Shown here piece by piece: positions 10,946 to 23,515 of a DNA stretch of 64,000 bases. The first letter of the stretch is position 1. Each line of letters starts with the position of its first letter. A program made the position numbers and the translations under genes. The notes beneath the pieces were generated by a model that saw only the letters and a list, made by a program, of their open reading frames with translations, had not been told where the DNA came from and searched no databases. This DNA is from Heterobilharzia americana (lineage: Eukaryota; Platyhelminthes; Trematoda; Strigeidida; Schistosomatidae), in assembly GCA_944470555.2 (NCBI GenBank), contig OX104134.1, forward strand, positions 98,078,701 to 98,142,700. Reading direction: 5' to 3'.

Positions 10946-13900
10946 CGAAAAAGAAAAATCAATTGATATATATACCGGAATTTAGAATATAAAGATCATC
11001 AGATGATTCGACCATGAAATACCATTTCGTTGTAAGTGCAATATTCAGAATACTTGATCCTCGATGATGGTATTGGTAAAGAAAGACACTGTACGTATTG
11101 TGAAAGCTCAACAACGGTCTGAACATTTGAATGATTAATGCTCCAGATATTGTCAGATGTCTTATTCTTACTAATAGTTATTTGCTTGGTAGCATTCTAT
11201 ATAAAACGTCCAGTGGTCAATCAAGTGGGATAGATCTTGAATATTTTAGCGTTCCGCTGCTGAGCTAAATATGCATTTCTGTCCTCCCTTTAACGACCAA
11301 GCTGAATAATGTTCACAGAACATTTCAGAAAATGTTCTATAGTAGGCCAGAAATAGTCAGGTACGCAGGAGCAAGCAAACTAATACATAAAAATTAATGT
11401 AGCTCAATGAACATACTGGTCATCAACATACTGAAGAATGAATTTCTCACATGTGAATGTGATTCTGAGACATGGTAAGCATGTTCTGCTCACTGACCTA
11501 GATATTCACTTACTAAGAATATCTGCCACACTCTCATTCTTGAGTTCTAAGTTCGACAGTAAAATGACTTCAGAGCAAGGTGTATGCCTTCCATGACGCT
11601 ATTTCGCTTTAAATTTCGGACGGCATTCATTTTTCATCTGGATTTTCCGCAATTTCCTTTGTTCATCATAGATCATATTCCTTATGCATATGTTTCTTAA
11701 TATTGAGGAGAATTTATTCATTAAGTTTCTCATCCTGCTTAAGGTGACAATAATCTTAAAATTAATAAACTGTCAGTTCCATAAGTCGGTTTTTCTGTCA
11801 ATAGATCTCAAGACTGAGTTGTCATCCTTTTTAAAGCTGGACATCGAGGAAGTAGAATTTCAAGTCTAACTCTGCTTCCAGAAAGAACTTGATAGAAGGA
11901 TAAGCTCTGCTGGAAGTTTGAAGCATATCTTCGAGGTAGTTATACTTGTCATGTTTTCTGCGCATGCCATAAAGAAATCCGCTAACTGGAGTCCTAGAGG
12001 CGATCCCATACCATGCCATCTACCTGCCAGTAGATTCCGCCTATAAACCTGATTTGCACTTTTAAAGTAGGCCAGAAACCAACCCTATCTAGGTGATGAT
12101 TTGGGATGCAAGTGGTTATGTTGTGGAACTGAATGAAGTCACACAGAAAATCTCGGTGAGGCTGTGTTATTGTAAAAGAGAGGTGCTTCTAGTTAAAGTA
12201 TCCAAATGTATTTAAATCTAAAGATACTTGCACTGTTAAATAGTAGTTTTATGACAAGAGAATGCTGTAACTGCAGAACATGTGAGTCACTGACACTAGC
12301 AAGATATTTCAGAGACAGAAATAGCCGGTTGTTGGAATCCGACGTGAAGAAAAAGCGCTATCAACATGTAACGATGCATACCGTTGATTGACATTGTTGA
12401 GAACAGGAATAAAACTAGGAAGGTTAAAAATAACATTGTTAAGTTAGGAGTAAGCTTAAGATGATGATTACTAAGGTCACTGGATGTACTTGACAAGTTT
12501 CACTCCAGCTCGTCTGGTACACGTGATATCTATCTCAGTTAATAGACACATGTATTCGCTTATCATGATAGTTAACAGTTTGATTTTCAGTTTAGTGTAA
12601 TGATGAGTTGTAAAAGGAATTCTTTATATTTCAGAGAGATATGTTTATCTTTCTGGAACCTCTCCTATGATTAACTATGTCACCTCCATAGGCATATGGT
12701 GATGATGAGGATGGGTATTAGGCATACCCCTTTTAAATCAATTCACTGTGAGTCTACCAAGAAGAGAACTCAATCATCAGTAATCCAGTTTCATTTTAAT
12801 GTTTTCCGCAAGACGTTCTAAGAGCCAAGAACTTCCATTCTGCTATCACAAATTCATACGCTTTGTATGCCATCTCTGTTGTTATCTCTTCTTTTATCAA
12901 AATTCCTGCCACCTTAAGCTGGAGTTGTATGCCTGCACCACTAATATATCATACTGTTTTCATTGTGTTTACTGGTTGATTTTATAGTTTGATTTGCTAC
13001 ATTACTTGTTCTCTGTATTGGTTGATTAGGTTGTGGACTTTATCATTCATCTCTGTTCCCATATATATGTGGATTGATGTCTATATATGACAGAGATGTA
13101 TTTGGTGTGGATTTCACCACTGAAATGTATCAAATGACTTATGTTGGACAGTGATGGTTCACTGTACAAAATTTGAATTTGGTGCTTACGTGGAAGATGT
13201 GATGAATTTGATTCATCCCACAATGTTTGTGATTCTTACTTTCATTTATCATGTTGTCCTGCAGCTTTTCAAAGATAATCTGATTATTTGACAACTTGGC
13301 CCTTTAAAATGTTCACCTCAACACATGATGAGTAAAGCTTTCCAGGTAGAATGATCTTAAAGCAGTAATATTTCTTCTTTTAAAGTTTGGTATCGTGGGG
13401 ACTTCAGATAACATAACAGTATACCTGATGTAAGTCATAGTGTATGGAGTGCTAAAAATCTACAGTCGGTTTAGCGACACATTATGCATTTAGATGAAGT
13501 TATCACTTGGGTATAACGACAAGTAAGTCTAGGTACTACATTTCACCATCACAGTGTCAGAATCATGTTTTTATGTCTTGAAGAAGCAAACCCAATAGCA
13601 AATAGATTCATATTGACAGGCTGAATTCAGTAGTATTGTTCAATTTTTTGCATTTGTTGACGAACAATGGAAATTCCTGATGGAACGTTTCGTGATATAC
13701 TTGTGGTCATTTTTATAACTGGCTGCCATCCATTATCGGTAGTACAATTTTATTTCGACACTGTTCATTCAGTTAGTTAGATTACATTCAGTTCCCAAAT
13801 ATGGAAGCATAAATCCAGCTCATACTCCTGACAAGTATGATCCCAGGAAGGTGGGAGCATTAAAGGATGATGCTGAATATTTGTTGATTTTTTTCGCTCA

Positions 13901-14360
13901 AATGCACTACACTGGGACTATCCAAGTTGAATGTGTCTGATGAAATACAATCACAGTGACCCGGTGCTTGAAGTTTTCTGGGCATCTTCATCAAAGTTAG
14001 TTCGGATCCTGTCGCAACACAGGTTTCCATTTCACCCTCAATCATTACCCAGTAAGAATAATACAAATGTGCCTAACTACACCTATCTCAAGTCACCAAA
14101 CTGACAAATTCAAACATTACAATCGACACTGAACTTAGGTAATCAGTCGCTCTAAGGCTGAGTAGAAAGATTCAATTGACCATTCTTAGTAAAATTTGAA
14201 GTACCAATATATGGACCCTTTCGCCAGAAAGAAATAAATACAGCTTCCTGTACTCACCAATTTCCTTCTATGTGATAGCAGGCTCATTCCAATTTTAAGT
14301 TTATTTCTCTATACTCTACAGTCCAGTACATATACTGCTGTTCGAAATGTAGGAAAATGT
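10946..14360. other. Intergenic stretch, no gene recognised
   Basis: No exon chain visible. A piece at 11818-11880 (CTGGACATCGAGGAAGTAGAA and onward) resembles 27835-27885, so at least one dispersed repeat is present. Short open frames at 11684-12500 show no recognisable domain. Confidence 0.4.
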
Positions 14361-14739
14361 AAGTGATTGAAATGCAGGATTCATCTCCCACTTTTTCTCA
14401 CACTTTGAATACAATGACGACTTCTGTGCTGATCTGTTCTTCTGCGATATACATCAGTTCCATTTTAGTCTGTATATTAGATAAGAAATCTAAAGAAAAG
14501 CTCGTCTATGGCTCTGCATGCGATGACACACAATCACACAGTAGGGTGGGATAGGGCGACAGCGTTGAAAACTAACTTAGTTGGGTGGAGGGAGAGATTG
14601 ATAACCGAATCTTTGTCTATCGAATCAACACCAAATACATGCAATCGAAATGATTCTGCACCTGTCCCAGATATGTGGAAAATTCTACCATCCTTGGCAT
14701 CACAGAGAAGGAGAGAAAATTAAGAATATATGAAGTCTA

Positions 14740-14895
14740 TCTCGAAGTTGTGGAGCTACCTGATATGAATATGGACAATAAATTGTGTTCAAAATGTTAT
14801 CCAGTAAATGCTACTGTTTCACTGTGTGATATTTCTAATAAACAGACTAAAATGGAATTACAGTCGACCACAGTGCCCAAGTTTTACTCTTATAT
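14740..14895 (+). repeat. Dispersed repeat, 3' tail family
   Basis: The sequence from GAAGTCTATCTCGAAGTTGTGG through TCACTGTGTGATATTTCTAA and AAATGGAATTACAGTCGACCACAGTGCCCAAG matches, with changes, the minus strand of 57920-58080, as well as 42480-42590 and 62640-62710. Of the copies described, only the one at 57915-58390 clearly retains a tRNA-like head. This is therefore a 5'-truncated SINE-like repeat. Confidence 0.6.
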
Positions 14896-16050
14896 TAGTG
14901 ATACACATTAGTGTTTAATGCAATCAGTAATATTTAGAATAGAAGTCCAAAGGGGGGTTAATATAGATAGTATTCAGTTGTTTATTTCCTACTTTAAAGT
15001 ATTGTGACCAAAGTCATATCAATCATCTCTGCCTTTCCTCTTATACGTAACACAATGGTTAGCATGCTTGTGATACTGAATGTTATTAAATGTTAGATCG
15101 GCTAACGGTCTGGATTTAGACTGTCTAATAATAAGCGATAAGCCACCCAATAAACTGGCCGTAGGGAATTTAAAATTGGGTGAAATATCACAAAAAATAT
15201 CATGGGAACACAAACGCAAATTCTGCATACCTAGAACAAAGCTACTATAATAACCAGAAGATAACACTTCAACAGCACAAATCATATTTCTTGCTCATGA
15301 GATTGGTTAAACACAAATAGCCAGAACTAAAACAACACGCAGATGGGGTGATTATTGTGCTCAGGTTTCACTTATAAGCTGTGAAACATGAAACCGATTT
15401 AATAAATTTGGTATTTATTGCCCAATGTATGTTGGTCATTCTTATTTCGAATTTCATTTCACACTACTGCTACTGCAAAAGTAGTATAACTGTTTGATAA
15501 GATTATGCACACATTCCATTCACCACTCAACAGTCCTTTATGATTATACTCAAAACAGTGCACACTGATGACTGTCTAACTCAAACACAATTGAACAGCA
15601 AGATCAAATGCACTGGGGCAAATGGAAATGAACAAGCTGAAATCGACAGTCATCATTTAGTCATATAAAACAAAGTATTTGGTGATCAAAAAGTACTAGT
15701 GCAAAAAGAGTGAAGTCATTGTCATTCGGAAACATGATACTTCGACACACCACAGAAAGTGATCTAACAAGACCCAATGAGAAGTAGACAAGTGTCTGTG
15801 TTACTTACCACAAAACAACCACTAATCACACTAACTATTCCATGGTCAAAATGAGTAATATGCTCATTGATAGAACCGATCACAACCTCACGAAAGGTGA
15901 CATCAAATGGATCACGAGGCTCACACCCCCAACCGTCAACCTATCAAACCAATACGTCCGTGATCCAATAGTTTAACGGCATGTATTCCATTCGCATCTC
16001 TGTACCACTCAGAAACCTCCCTGATACAAAATTTCATCATCTTCACAAGT
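14896..16050. other. Intergenic stretch
   Basis: No recognisable gene. The minus-strand open frame at 15019-15285 (88 codons) has no recognisable motif or splice context. Confidence 0.4.
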
Positions 16051-16059
16051 AGGTATAAA

Positions 16060-16790
16060 TGCATATAGGCTCTTAGAGTTTCGCATCAGTATTTTCCGTA
16101 TCAGAGTAACATAATACAAATATCTTCGTCAGAATAGCTGAACTGTTTTGTCTAGCGCTCTACACAGTCTGTGGTGTAGAAACAAACCACCATCACAATT
16201 ACAGCGATCACAAATATTCGAGTTACACTGATCATAATGATGTCGACGATCATCATCATGAGCACCACCACTGTAATCATCACACACCAACCCTCACAAA
16301 GTGTGTAGAGAAGCAGTCTCCCATACTACGTTTAGTTATATGAGGCTTTCACAGTTCGGTCTCATACTCCACAGTCACTCGCTCTTGCAAACACGTGCAC
16401 AATCATTGACTCACTCTCATGAATTTTAATAACTGATTAGATTAATGTTTATCTACCAGATTTTGGCTGAAACACGTTTTTACTTTCCAACCATTTGTGT
16501 TTTCTTTGGCTTATCTTGCCTTTTTCTATCAGTTATGACGGTGAAAATAGAAGAGCGTCGCATCACCGTTGAATTCATTGTTGAAAGGACCGTGTGCAGT
16601 AGAACTATCATACCAGTCGTGCGGAAGTAGGCGTTTCGGATGAGCACTGCTAGCTTTTAAACATAAACACACACCAAAGGTTATTTCAATACAACATCTT
16701 ACCCTTCGGAGTTAAAAGTGTCCCCACCATATTGCAGCAATGAATGAACAACATCCCGGCTGACATTCTGGGAGTTGCTACTTCTCTGGA
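16060..16790. repeat. Left arm of large inverted repeat
   Basis: This block returns in reverse complement at 24028-24730. It contains, in order, a TATAAA-bearing flank, a start-less histidine-rich reading frame, a 60-codon open frame of unknown meaning (16445-16630) and a short piece of gypsy reverse transcriptase. The inner parts of the arms are almost identical. The outer ends, upstream of the histidine-rich frame, have diverged strongly. Confidence 0.9.
16122..16343 (+). pseudogene. Histidine-rich secreted protein paralog, start codon lost
   Basis: A 73-codon open frame aligns with the N-terminal half of the duplicated gene at 44014-44310. Both have the hydrophobic leader ending in a cysteine (FCLALYTVCGVET here, LCLSLYILCEVET there), then His/Asp-rich sequence with HHHNYSDHK, DDHHHEHHHC and NHHT. 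The codon aligned to the functional ATG is ATC, and no in-frame ATG lies between it and the upstream stop at 16107-16109. A TATAAA at about 16053 sits where the functional gene has its TATA box. It ends at TGA, earlier than the functional protein. It is probably a pseudogene, unless a spliced or non-AUG start is used. Confidence 0.7.
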
Positions 16791-16850
16791 TGATATGCTG
16801 GTAGTCGCAGTTTCCCCCGAAGAATAAAGAGAGAGAGTCAAGGTTTGTGC
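16680..16850 (+). pseudogene. Ty3/gypsy reverse transcriptase segment, locally inverted
   Basis: The plus strand reads LFQYNILPFGVKS (from 16684) through LDDMLVVAVSPEE.RERV (to about 16845). This is the gypsy RT region from motif B to the YLDD box. The upstream part of RT lies on the opposite strand from 17183 to about 16855 and stops at the same residues (GLFQY). One stop and several changes break the frame. It is therefore a short inverted piece of the same element. Confidence 0.75.
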
Positions 16851-18380
16851 TTCAGGCAACCCACTGTATTGAAATAGCCCTCGGTACGCGTTTATCGTTA
16901 AAAGCTGGTGGCACTCATTCGAAACTTCGGTCTGCAGGTATGCATCAGACAAATCAATCTGTGCGAAGACTTTCCCACCATTTAGGATGCTAAATAAACC
17001 ACCCGGAACTGGGAGCGGATAATGGTGCTGTTCTAGAGCTGCATTCAGACCTGTCGAGAAATCAGCACAAATAAGGATAGAACCATTTGCCTTTTTGATG
17101 ACCACGATAGGGGCTGCCAGCCACAAATAGGTTACTGGAGTTGCAACTCCTGCTTCGTCTAGTCGTTTCAACTCAGCTTCCACAATTTGGTGTGAGGCAT
17201 ACGGAACAGGCCTTTGGGGCGAAAAACTAGTGTGGCATCAGGTCGCAATCGTAGGACGGTATTTGGGGTGTTGCAGCGCCTTAATCCAGGCTGGAACAAC
17301 ATCTTGAATTCCTGTAGTAACGTTGAAGCCTCTATAGCTTTGACCTTACTACATATACTGTTTGAGGAAATCTCCCGATTTCTGCCATAGACTCTCCGAT
17401 ACTTTCGCTACGTCTGATGCCGTTTCTTTCTGAAGACGTGTAGGCTGGGAGTTGATCATGACACCAATGTATTTGCCTGGGTGCGAGTGCTGATTTTGTA
17501 GGTGGGTGTGATACTCAGAGACTTTGGCATGGGACGTCGATAAGATTGGCTTCTTCACTTTGGTCGGGTATTCTGTTTATTGTAATCACTTTTTTGTCCA
17601 AAAGTATGGGACCGCCGGCATTCATGGTGTTTGAACGGGTACAATTTTACGTAGTCCCAAGCTCCACAGTTTCAGCATGCTGTAGAGGGTTTGTGATGCT
17701 ATGAGTTCAGCGTCGACGGCACTGGATGCATTATATGTACTTCTACTGCACTCTGACCACCTGACTGGACCACAGTAGTACCTTTAAGAAGGTTAGTTAG
17801 TCGCTGATACTCTTCTCCAACATCTTTGAATGTCAAATGTGGGTCCTGCTTTAATCTGTTTAATAGGCATGTTCGTATATCGGCGAATTGTGGGGACTGT
17901 AGCCTACAAATGATTAATAAGACTTTGGATTGGTCTTCTGTCAGTGATTTCAATTTGAAATGTTAACAGGTGCAGTTGACTATACCTGCGTGTGAATATC
18001 GTCGTTTTTGTTCAACACAAGCTTCACGCAGTGATAACGTTTGTTAACCAACAACCTGTAGTCACCAAACTGACGACGAAGCGTCTGCATGGTCCTTTCA
18101 GATGTTCTATCACTAGGTTTCTGCGGCACGATCAAATTGCAATATTTATCTATTTCGCCCGCTCCCAACTTTCGAAGCAACAGTCTAACCTACCATGCAT
18201 TATCTCTATTTGCGAAGTCTTCTTTAAACAAATTTTCATATCTGCGAAACCATGTATCAAACGTTATGTTTGCCTCTGGGTCATAGACGAATTCGGATAT
18301 GATGGTATTGACACTGTCATTGGCTGGAGATAAATAGACTGGGGAAGATATCCGTAAGCCAGCAAGCAACTCCATCATTT
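16850..18380 (-). pseudogene. CsRn1-type Ty3/gypsy gag-pol relic
   Basis: Read on the minus strand. Gag begins near 18378 with FVYDPEANITFDTWFRRYENLF, followed by LRKLGAGEIDKYCNLIVPQK (about 18180) and the EDQSKVLLIICRLQSPQFADI block (17950-17850), all typical of schistosome CsRn1-clade gag. RT follows from 17183 with ELKRLDEAGVATPV, APIVVIKKANGSI, CADFSTGLNAALE and FAQIDLSDAYLQTEV. This last block includes motif A with its catalytic aspartate. Stops separate the blocks, and RNase H and integrase are absent. No LTRs were recognised. The relic is inactive. Confidence 0.8.
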
Positions 18381-18969
18381 TAAGCTGCTACTCTATCAAT
18401 TTCTCCAAGCCTGATGGGTCAGTTTCAAAATACACCCGTCACCAATTTACTATGATCGGCAGTACGACCTAGCAGACCATGAGCGATACGAAACTAACGT
18501 GCAAATGAATCGACTCTAACGTAAATCAGAAAGTCAACCACCACTACAACAATACCACCGATGGGTGAGGGCAAGAAGAGAAGACAGACCAGTGACATAA
18601 AGCTTTTTATTGTCTCAACAGCAGTCAATACAGTTGCCAGCAACGCTGAATACATACATTTCTAGGTGACCTTGACAACACTAAATCCACATGTATGTTA
18701 AAATAGTTAACAACTGATGAGAGTTCAGCCTTGAGAGGAGAGAGACGAAAAACTAGCGACGGTTTGAAAACAGCTATGTAGGTGATTTTACGGTCATAGG
18801 GAAAATAGCCGGGAAAGCTATACAAAAATAGGGTTATATAGCACTTAGAGAGGGGATTCCTGAAATTTCAATGAGAAGTTGTGACCGATGGGGCAAATCT
18901 GGCGACCGTGAGGACAAATACTCAAAAATGATATTGGGTGACGGTCACGCTATGTTGTGAACTGACAGA

Positions 18970-19113
18970 AGTTGAGAGTATGGACCAATGTATTCCAAAA
19001 TCTGCTCCTGCATTTTTAATAAGAATCGATACTAATTTCTCTCTACCGATGATACGATTTGCAAATTCTCGAATAGACTTGTGTGACTCTAAATCCAGCT
19101 CCTCACAGATCAG
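18970..19113 (-). pseudogene. Short-chain dehydrogenase/reductase exon relic
   Basis: Behind a good splice acceptor (TTTTCTCCACAG at 19125-19114) the minus strand reads a segment containing ELDLESHKSIREFANRI and SILIKNAG. This matches the retinol-dehydrogenase-type SDR region that precedes and includes the NNAG motif, here with Lys replacing the first Asn. No other exons of such a gene were found nearby, and the surroundings are retroelement debris. It is probably an exon of a duplicated gene carried into this region. A live exon cannot be excluded. Confidence 0.5.
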
Positions 19114-19499
19114 CTGTGGAGAAAACAATGACTTCAAAAGTTAATATATGCTTCTAAACGAACCTCGATTAAAAATGGTTTTTGGATAGAAAACCATGAG
19201 GTAGGTGTTTCATTACAGTAACAGATAAATAAGGAATGAATCCGACTATAGTCCTTGCAACATTTGCATCTAATCAAAGCATCTATAATCCAACGGTTAG
19301 GCTTCTCTAACCTAAATTCACTCATCATTCGACACGATTGTCTTCAAAAATCAGTGAATGATATCCAATCTAACTAACGAATAAGATGGAGTAACTCCAT
19401 ATCATACCCTTGGTTCTCAGTATCACCACAAAAAATGTCGGCTCTATGACTCATTAGTATCCTAAGAACGTCAATTTGAGTTATATCTCTGTGTTTGCA

Positions 19500-19865
19500 T
19501 GATATCAATATGAGCATATTGATAGTCTGAACCAGTGCAACGACGAACAACGAAAAGAGGAACTGAGTAAAAACTATAAAGCACTAGACAAAGAAGTGAA
19601 GAATAAGGCGCGGTAAGACACTTGCAGGTGAAGCAGAACAGGCTGCAAGGTAAGAAAGACCCGACAACATTATATCGAATAACCAGGTCACTATCTGGGA
19701 GGGAAGACATCAACGCAGATGAAATCAATGAGAGATAGTGAAGGAAACCTAGTTACCAAAGGGTAGAAACAAAGGAAACAATAAGTGGACCAATACAAGA
19801 AACTCTTAAATTGAACACCACGTGGAGCTCGTCCAGGAATAACACAAGCAGGCAAAAAAATATCA
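19500..19865 (+). pseudogene. RTE fragment, endonuclease end to RT start
   Basis: The plus strand matches the reverse complement of 41165-41520: the GAACCAGTGCAACGACGAACAACGAAAAGAGGAACTGAGT block, the ATGAAATCAATGAGAGATAGTGAAGG block and the linker before RT. Frames are broken. The later part of the same family resumes at 22690 beyond the Penelope element, so the two pieces may be one RTE copy split by that insertion with some loss. Confidence 0.65.
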
Positions 19866-20062
19866 ACCAACATAAAATATCTGAGAAAATCAGAAGTCTG
19901 AACAATGCAAGAACAAAGATATGTTCAGAATAAAATGAGTCCAATTAATTTCATGGTCTTTTATCAGCTCCAAACAGCCTACAACTGAAATGAATTATTA
20001 GCAGTAATAAAAAAATAACATACTTTAGACAAACAGAAACAAACGGATTCAGGATTAACAAT

Positions 20063-20764
20063 AGGGTAGTAAGTCAAAGAAACACAAGATTAATAGTTAC
20101 ATACCTTAGTCAAAATTTATGCTATCTATATCTGATGAGATGGAAAATTCTAGAGCTGTGGAGTAGGGGGATGACCAACGAAAATCAGTGCAAAAGAAGG
20201 GACTGTTCAAAGGCCAATAGGTTACACAATTACAAGAAAAACTGGAAGAATCGTCAAGTGATTAATATTCAGTAAGTAATTAATGAAGAGATGATGCAAT
20301 TAAAAGAAAAGGGAAGACTATATACATCCATATGCAAAAAATTACATACATTTACCGAGGTAAAGAAAGGTTAATTAATTAAAGTCTCCTTCTAAGTACA
20401 TAGGTCAGGTTCAAAATGTTTGATAGCGAGAGCCTCCGCAAACCGTAATAAACATGGTGTTCTTTGTTTGTTGATCATCCTGAAAGATTGAGAAACATCT
20501 ATTTGATGTCCCGTTTCCATCAGATGCCTGGCGATTGCGCTTTTAAAGACCTTTCTCCCATTCAGACACAGATTTCTCGGAATATGCTCATGACATCGAG
20601 TAGACGCCCTTCTTTCAGTCCATCCTAAGTACTTGCTACCACTAGCACAGGTGAAATGATATACGCAGTTGCAGGTGACGTGAGATGGGTATTTGTCTAC
20701 TTTCGACTGTTCTATTGAGCATAATGTATTGTAAACTGATATCAGTCTGGCATCACGGAAGCTT
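20063..20764 (-). mobile_element. Inverted terminal arm of Penelope-like element
   Basis: This is the reverse complement of 21963-22664 over about 700 bp with near identity. One base is missing near 20115 (TTTATGCTATC against TTTATGGCTATC). It contains the whole C-terminal GIY-YIG coding module and the 3' untranslated region. The minus-strand open frame 20392-20823 therefore repeats the last 128 residues of the main frame, behind 15 unrelated residues. Inverted partial copies at the 5' side are a known hallmark of Penelope-like elements. Confidence 0.85.
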
Positions 20765-20904
20765 CTTACCACCTCATTTTGTTCTGCAAATGTCTTTGTT
20801 CGTGCATTGTTCAAATTTGTCAAGGGAAATAAATGTATGACATTTCTGAAAAGACATCCCCCTCTTCAAACAATAAAGTCGCTGAATCGGGTAGTGACTA
20901 CGTT

Positions 20905-22336
20905 GCAGAATGGCTAGACAGTCCACCAAGGTCAAGTTTTATGAGCGATGTTTGCAAACTGACTGCTTCCTACGTACTTCTTCCAAAGTTATTCGGTCAA
21001 TGAAACTTCCTCCTTTTCAGAAGAATTTACGTCCGATAACCAAATGGCATCTTGAAACATCGAATACAAACATCTCCACACTGAAATCTCAGCTATCTAT
21101 ATTTGATGACCTTCTTGATGAACTGAATATTGTTTGCCACATACATTTCACTAATTTTATCTATGACCTACAGTCGAAGACATCTAGAAGCTGGGAGAAT
21201 AAACTCATCAAATCCATAAGTCCATAATCTGTCAACAGTCTGATCTACTACCATTGCCGAAAACAGAACTCAATCAATTACTGCTCCTCTGTACAAAAGG
21301 TGTTCAGCTCCAGTTTAATAATCAACTATACTGGCAAACTGATGGGGTGTCTACGGGTTCACCACTAGGACCTATCTTAGCTGATATATTCGTGGCTCAT
21401 CTCCAGCGAACAAGCCTGAATGCTGCGATCAAGGAAATGACACATTATTGCAGGTATGTCGATGATACTTTCATCGTTTGTGATAATATGAATCATGAGT
21501 CAAAGTTGTTCGACACCTTCAATCAAGCTCATTCAAACATTAATTTTACAATGGAATATGAAAATGAGGACAGATCCAGTTATTTTGATCTAAGTATAAG
21601 ACGAAGATGTGATGGTACAGTTGAGAAAATTATCCACAGAAAAGACGCGTGCATCGGTCAGTACCTTCACTACAATAGATTCTGTCCAATCAACTATGAG
21701 CGTGGTTTAGTCAGGACGTTATTCACGAGAATAAAAAAGCTGAGCTCTAAAGATATACAAGAAGAAGAATTCGAGATAATTGAAAAGGCTCTTATAGAGA
21801 ATGCATACCCGAAGGAACTCATCATGAAGCATGGAAAAGAACTTACTGAGAGACCAAAGCATCCAACTGTTGAGAAGAAGCCTGTTTTCCTTCGCCTAGC
21901 ATTCAAAAGCAATGAGACATCTGAAAGAATAGACAGAAGAATAAAAGCTGCACTGATAAGGAGCTTCCGTGATGCCAGACTGATATCAGTTTACAATACA
22001 TTATGCTCAATAGAACAGTCGAAAGTAGACAAATACCCATCTCACGTCACCTGCAACTGCGTATATCATTTCACCTGTGCTAGTGGTAGCAAGTACTTAG
22101 GATGGACTGAAAGAAGGGCGTCTACTCGATGTCATGAGCATATTCCGAGAAATCTGTGTCTGAATGGGAGAAAGGTCTTTAAAAGCGCAATCGCCAGGCA
22201 TCTGATGGAAACGGGACATCAAATAGATGTTTCTCAATCTTTCAGGATGATCAACAAACAAAGAACACCATGTTTATTACGGTTTGCGGAGGCTCTCGCT
22301 ATCAAACATTTTGAACCTGACCTATGTACTTAGAAG
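20905..22336 (+). CDS. Penelope-like reverse transcriptase with GIY-YIG endonuclease
   Basis: An N-terminal piece (20910-21227) is followed, after a short frame break, by a 359-codon frame (21254-22333). This carries the RT palm: TGSPLGPILADIF (motif B), YCRYVDDTFIV (motif C with both catalytic aspartates) and YFDLSIRR. A linker follows, then the GIY-YIG nuclease (CVYHFTCASGSKYLGWTERR, with downstream CHEH). Such proteins nick DNA and prime reverse transcription from the cut. The frame is 5'-truncated relative to family members of about 700-800 residues, since the usual N-terminal RT fingers are missing, and it has a frameshift near 21230-21254. This copy is probably not autonomous but is young. 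It resembles the schistosome Cercyon-type group. Confidence 0.85.
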
Positions 22337-22664
22337 GAGACTTTAATTAATTAACCTTTCTTTACCTCGGTAAATGTATGTAATTTTTTGCATATGGATG
22401 TATATAGTCTTCCCTTTTCTTTTAATTGCATCATCTCTTCATTAATTACTTACTGAATATTAATCACTTGACGATTCTTCCAGTTTTTCTTGTAATTGTG
22501 TAACCTATTGGCCTTTGAACAGTCCCTTCTTTTGCACTGATTTTCGTTGGTCATCCCCCTACTCCACAGCTCTAGAATTTTCCATCTCATCAGATATAGA
22601 TAGCCATAAATTTTGACTAAGGTATGTAACTATTAATCTTGTGTTTCTTTGACTTACTACCCTA
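21963..22664 (+). repeat. 3' arm of Penelope-like element (direct copy)
   Basis: The partner of the inverted arm at 20063-20764. It spans the GIY-YIG coding end, the stop at 22331-22333 and about 330 bp of 3' non-coding sequence, ending near TTTGACTTACTACCC. Confidence 0.85.
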
Positions 22665-22689
22665 TTGTTAATCCTGAATTTCAAATCTC

Positions 22690-23515
22690 CATTTATTTCT
22701 GTGTGTTTAAATCATGGGTGAACGTGGAGAAGAAAGGGGTGATGAAGATACTCAACCAGAGTCAACAACAAGCACCAACCACTATCAACGGGAGAAGTCT
22801 AAGGCAAGTTGTCTCTCCCACCTACCTAGGCAGGGCACCATCGTTTCAAATACAGGTGGTGGCACATATGAGGATGTCAAAGCAGCCAGCATCGGTAAAG
22901 CAAGACAGGCCTTCATTAACCTGAAGTCAGTGTGGAGATCTACTGCACTCCACTCCACTCAGCGTAAGGCGTGAACAACAGCCGGATTTTCAACACTAAT
23001 CTCAGTCAAGTCATTCAGTGCTTCTATGTGATGGTTGAGAGAATTGGCGCGTCGCGAAAAGCATTTCCAACAAAATGCAGACATACATCAACAGCTGCCA
23101 CCTACGCTCACTCGATACTGAAGGTGGAAATCAGATGGCCAGAATAATAGGACTAAGCAACAAGGAACTCTGGCTGGCTGGCAACGAACCAACCAAGAAA
23201 TCATTGCCCAACAAATATGTAGAAGGAAGTGGATATGGATTGGATTGCATTGCATTGGGCATACACTGAGAATACCGTTTGGGGACATCACGTGCCAGGG
23301 CAGGTCGTTGAGTGGAACTGGAATGGGAAACGACGAGTTGGGTGTTTGAGTCGAGGGTGACATGGAGGAGATCGTGTGAGGACAAAATGAAAGCTTCTGG
23401 GTGGACGTGGAGCCGGGTTCAAAAGACTGCAGAGAAGAGAGTGAAATGGCGACCTGCTACTGAAGCCCTATGTTCCACTAGGAACCCAAGAGGCAATAAT
23501 AAAAATAGCGTTTAT
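22690..23515 (+). pseudogene. RTE 3' part (RT C-terminus to 3' end)
   Basis: The plus strand carries, in shifting frames, ERGEERGDEDTQ/VNVEKKGVMKILNQSQ, GKARQAFINLKSVWRSTALHS, the FINSCHLRSLD-type block (23080), GLGIHTLR-like sequence, and RVTWRRSCEDKMKASGWTWSRVQKTAEKRVKW with EALCSTRNP near the end. This is the RTE C-terminal domain. It ends at CCAAGAGGCAATAATAAAAATAG, a short A/T-rich tail typical for the clade. At least four frameshifts are present, so it is inactive. Confidence 0.8.

Noticed and set aside
16445..16630. 60-codon gene conserved in both inverted arms
   Set aside because: The arms are recent near-identical copies, so conservation is not evidence of coding; no motif seen.
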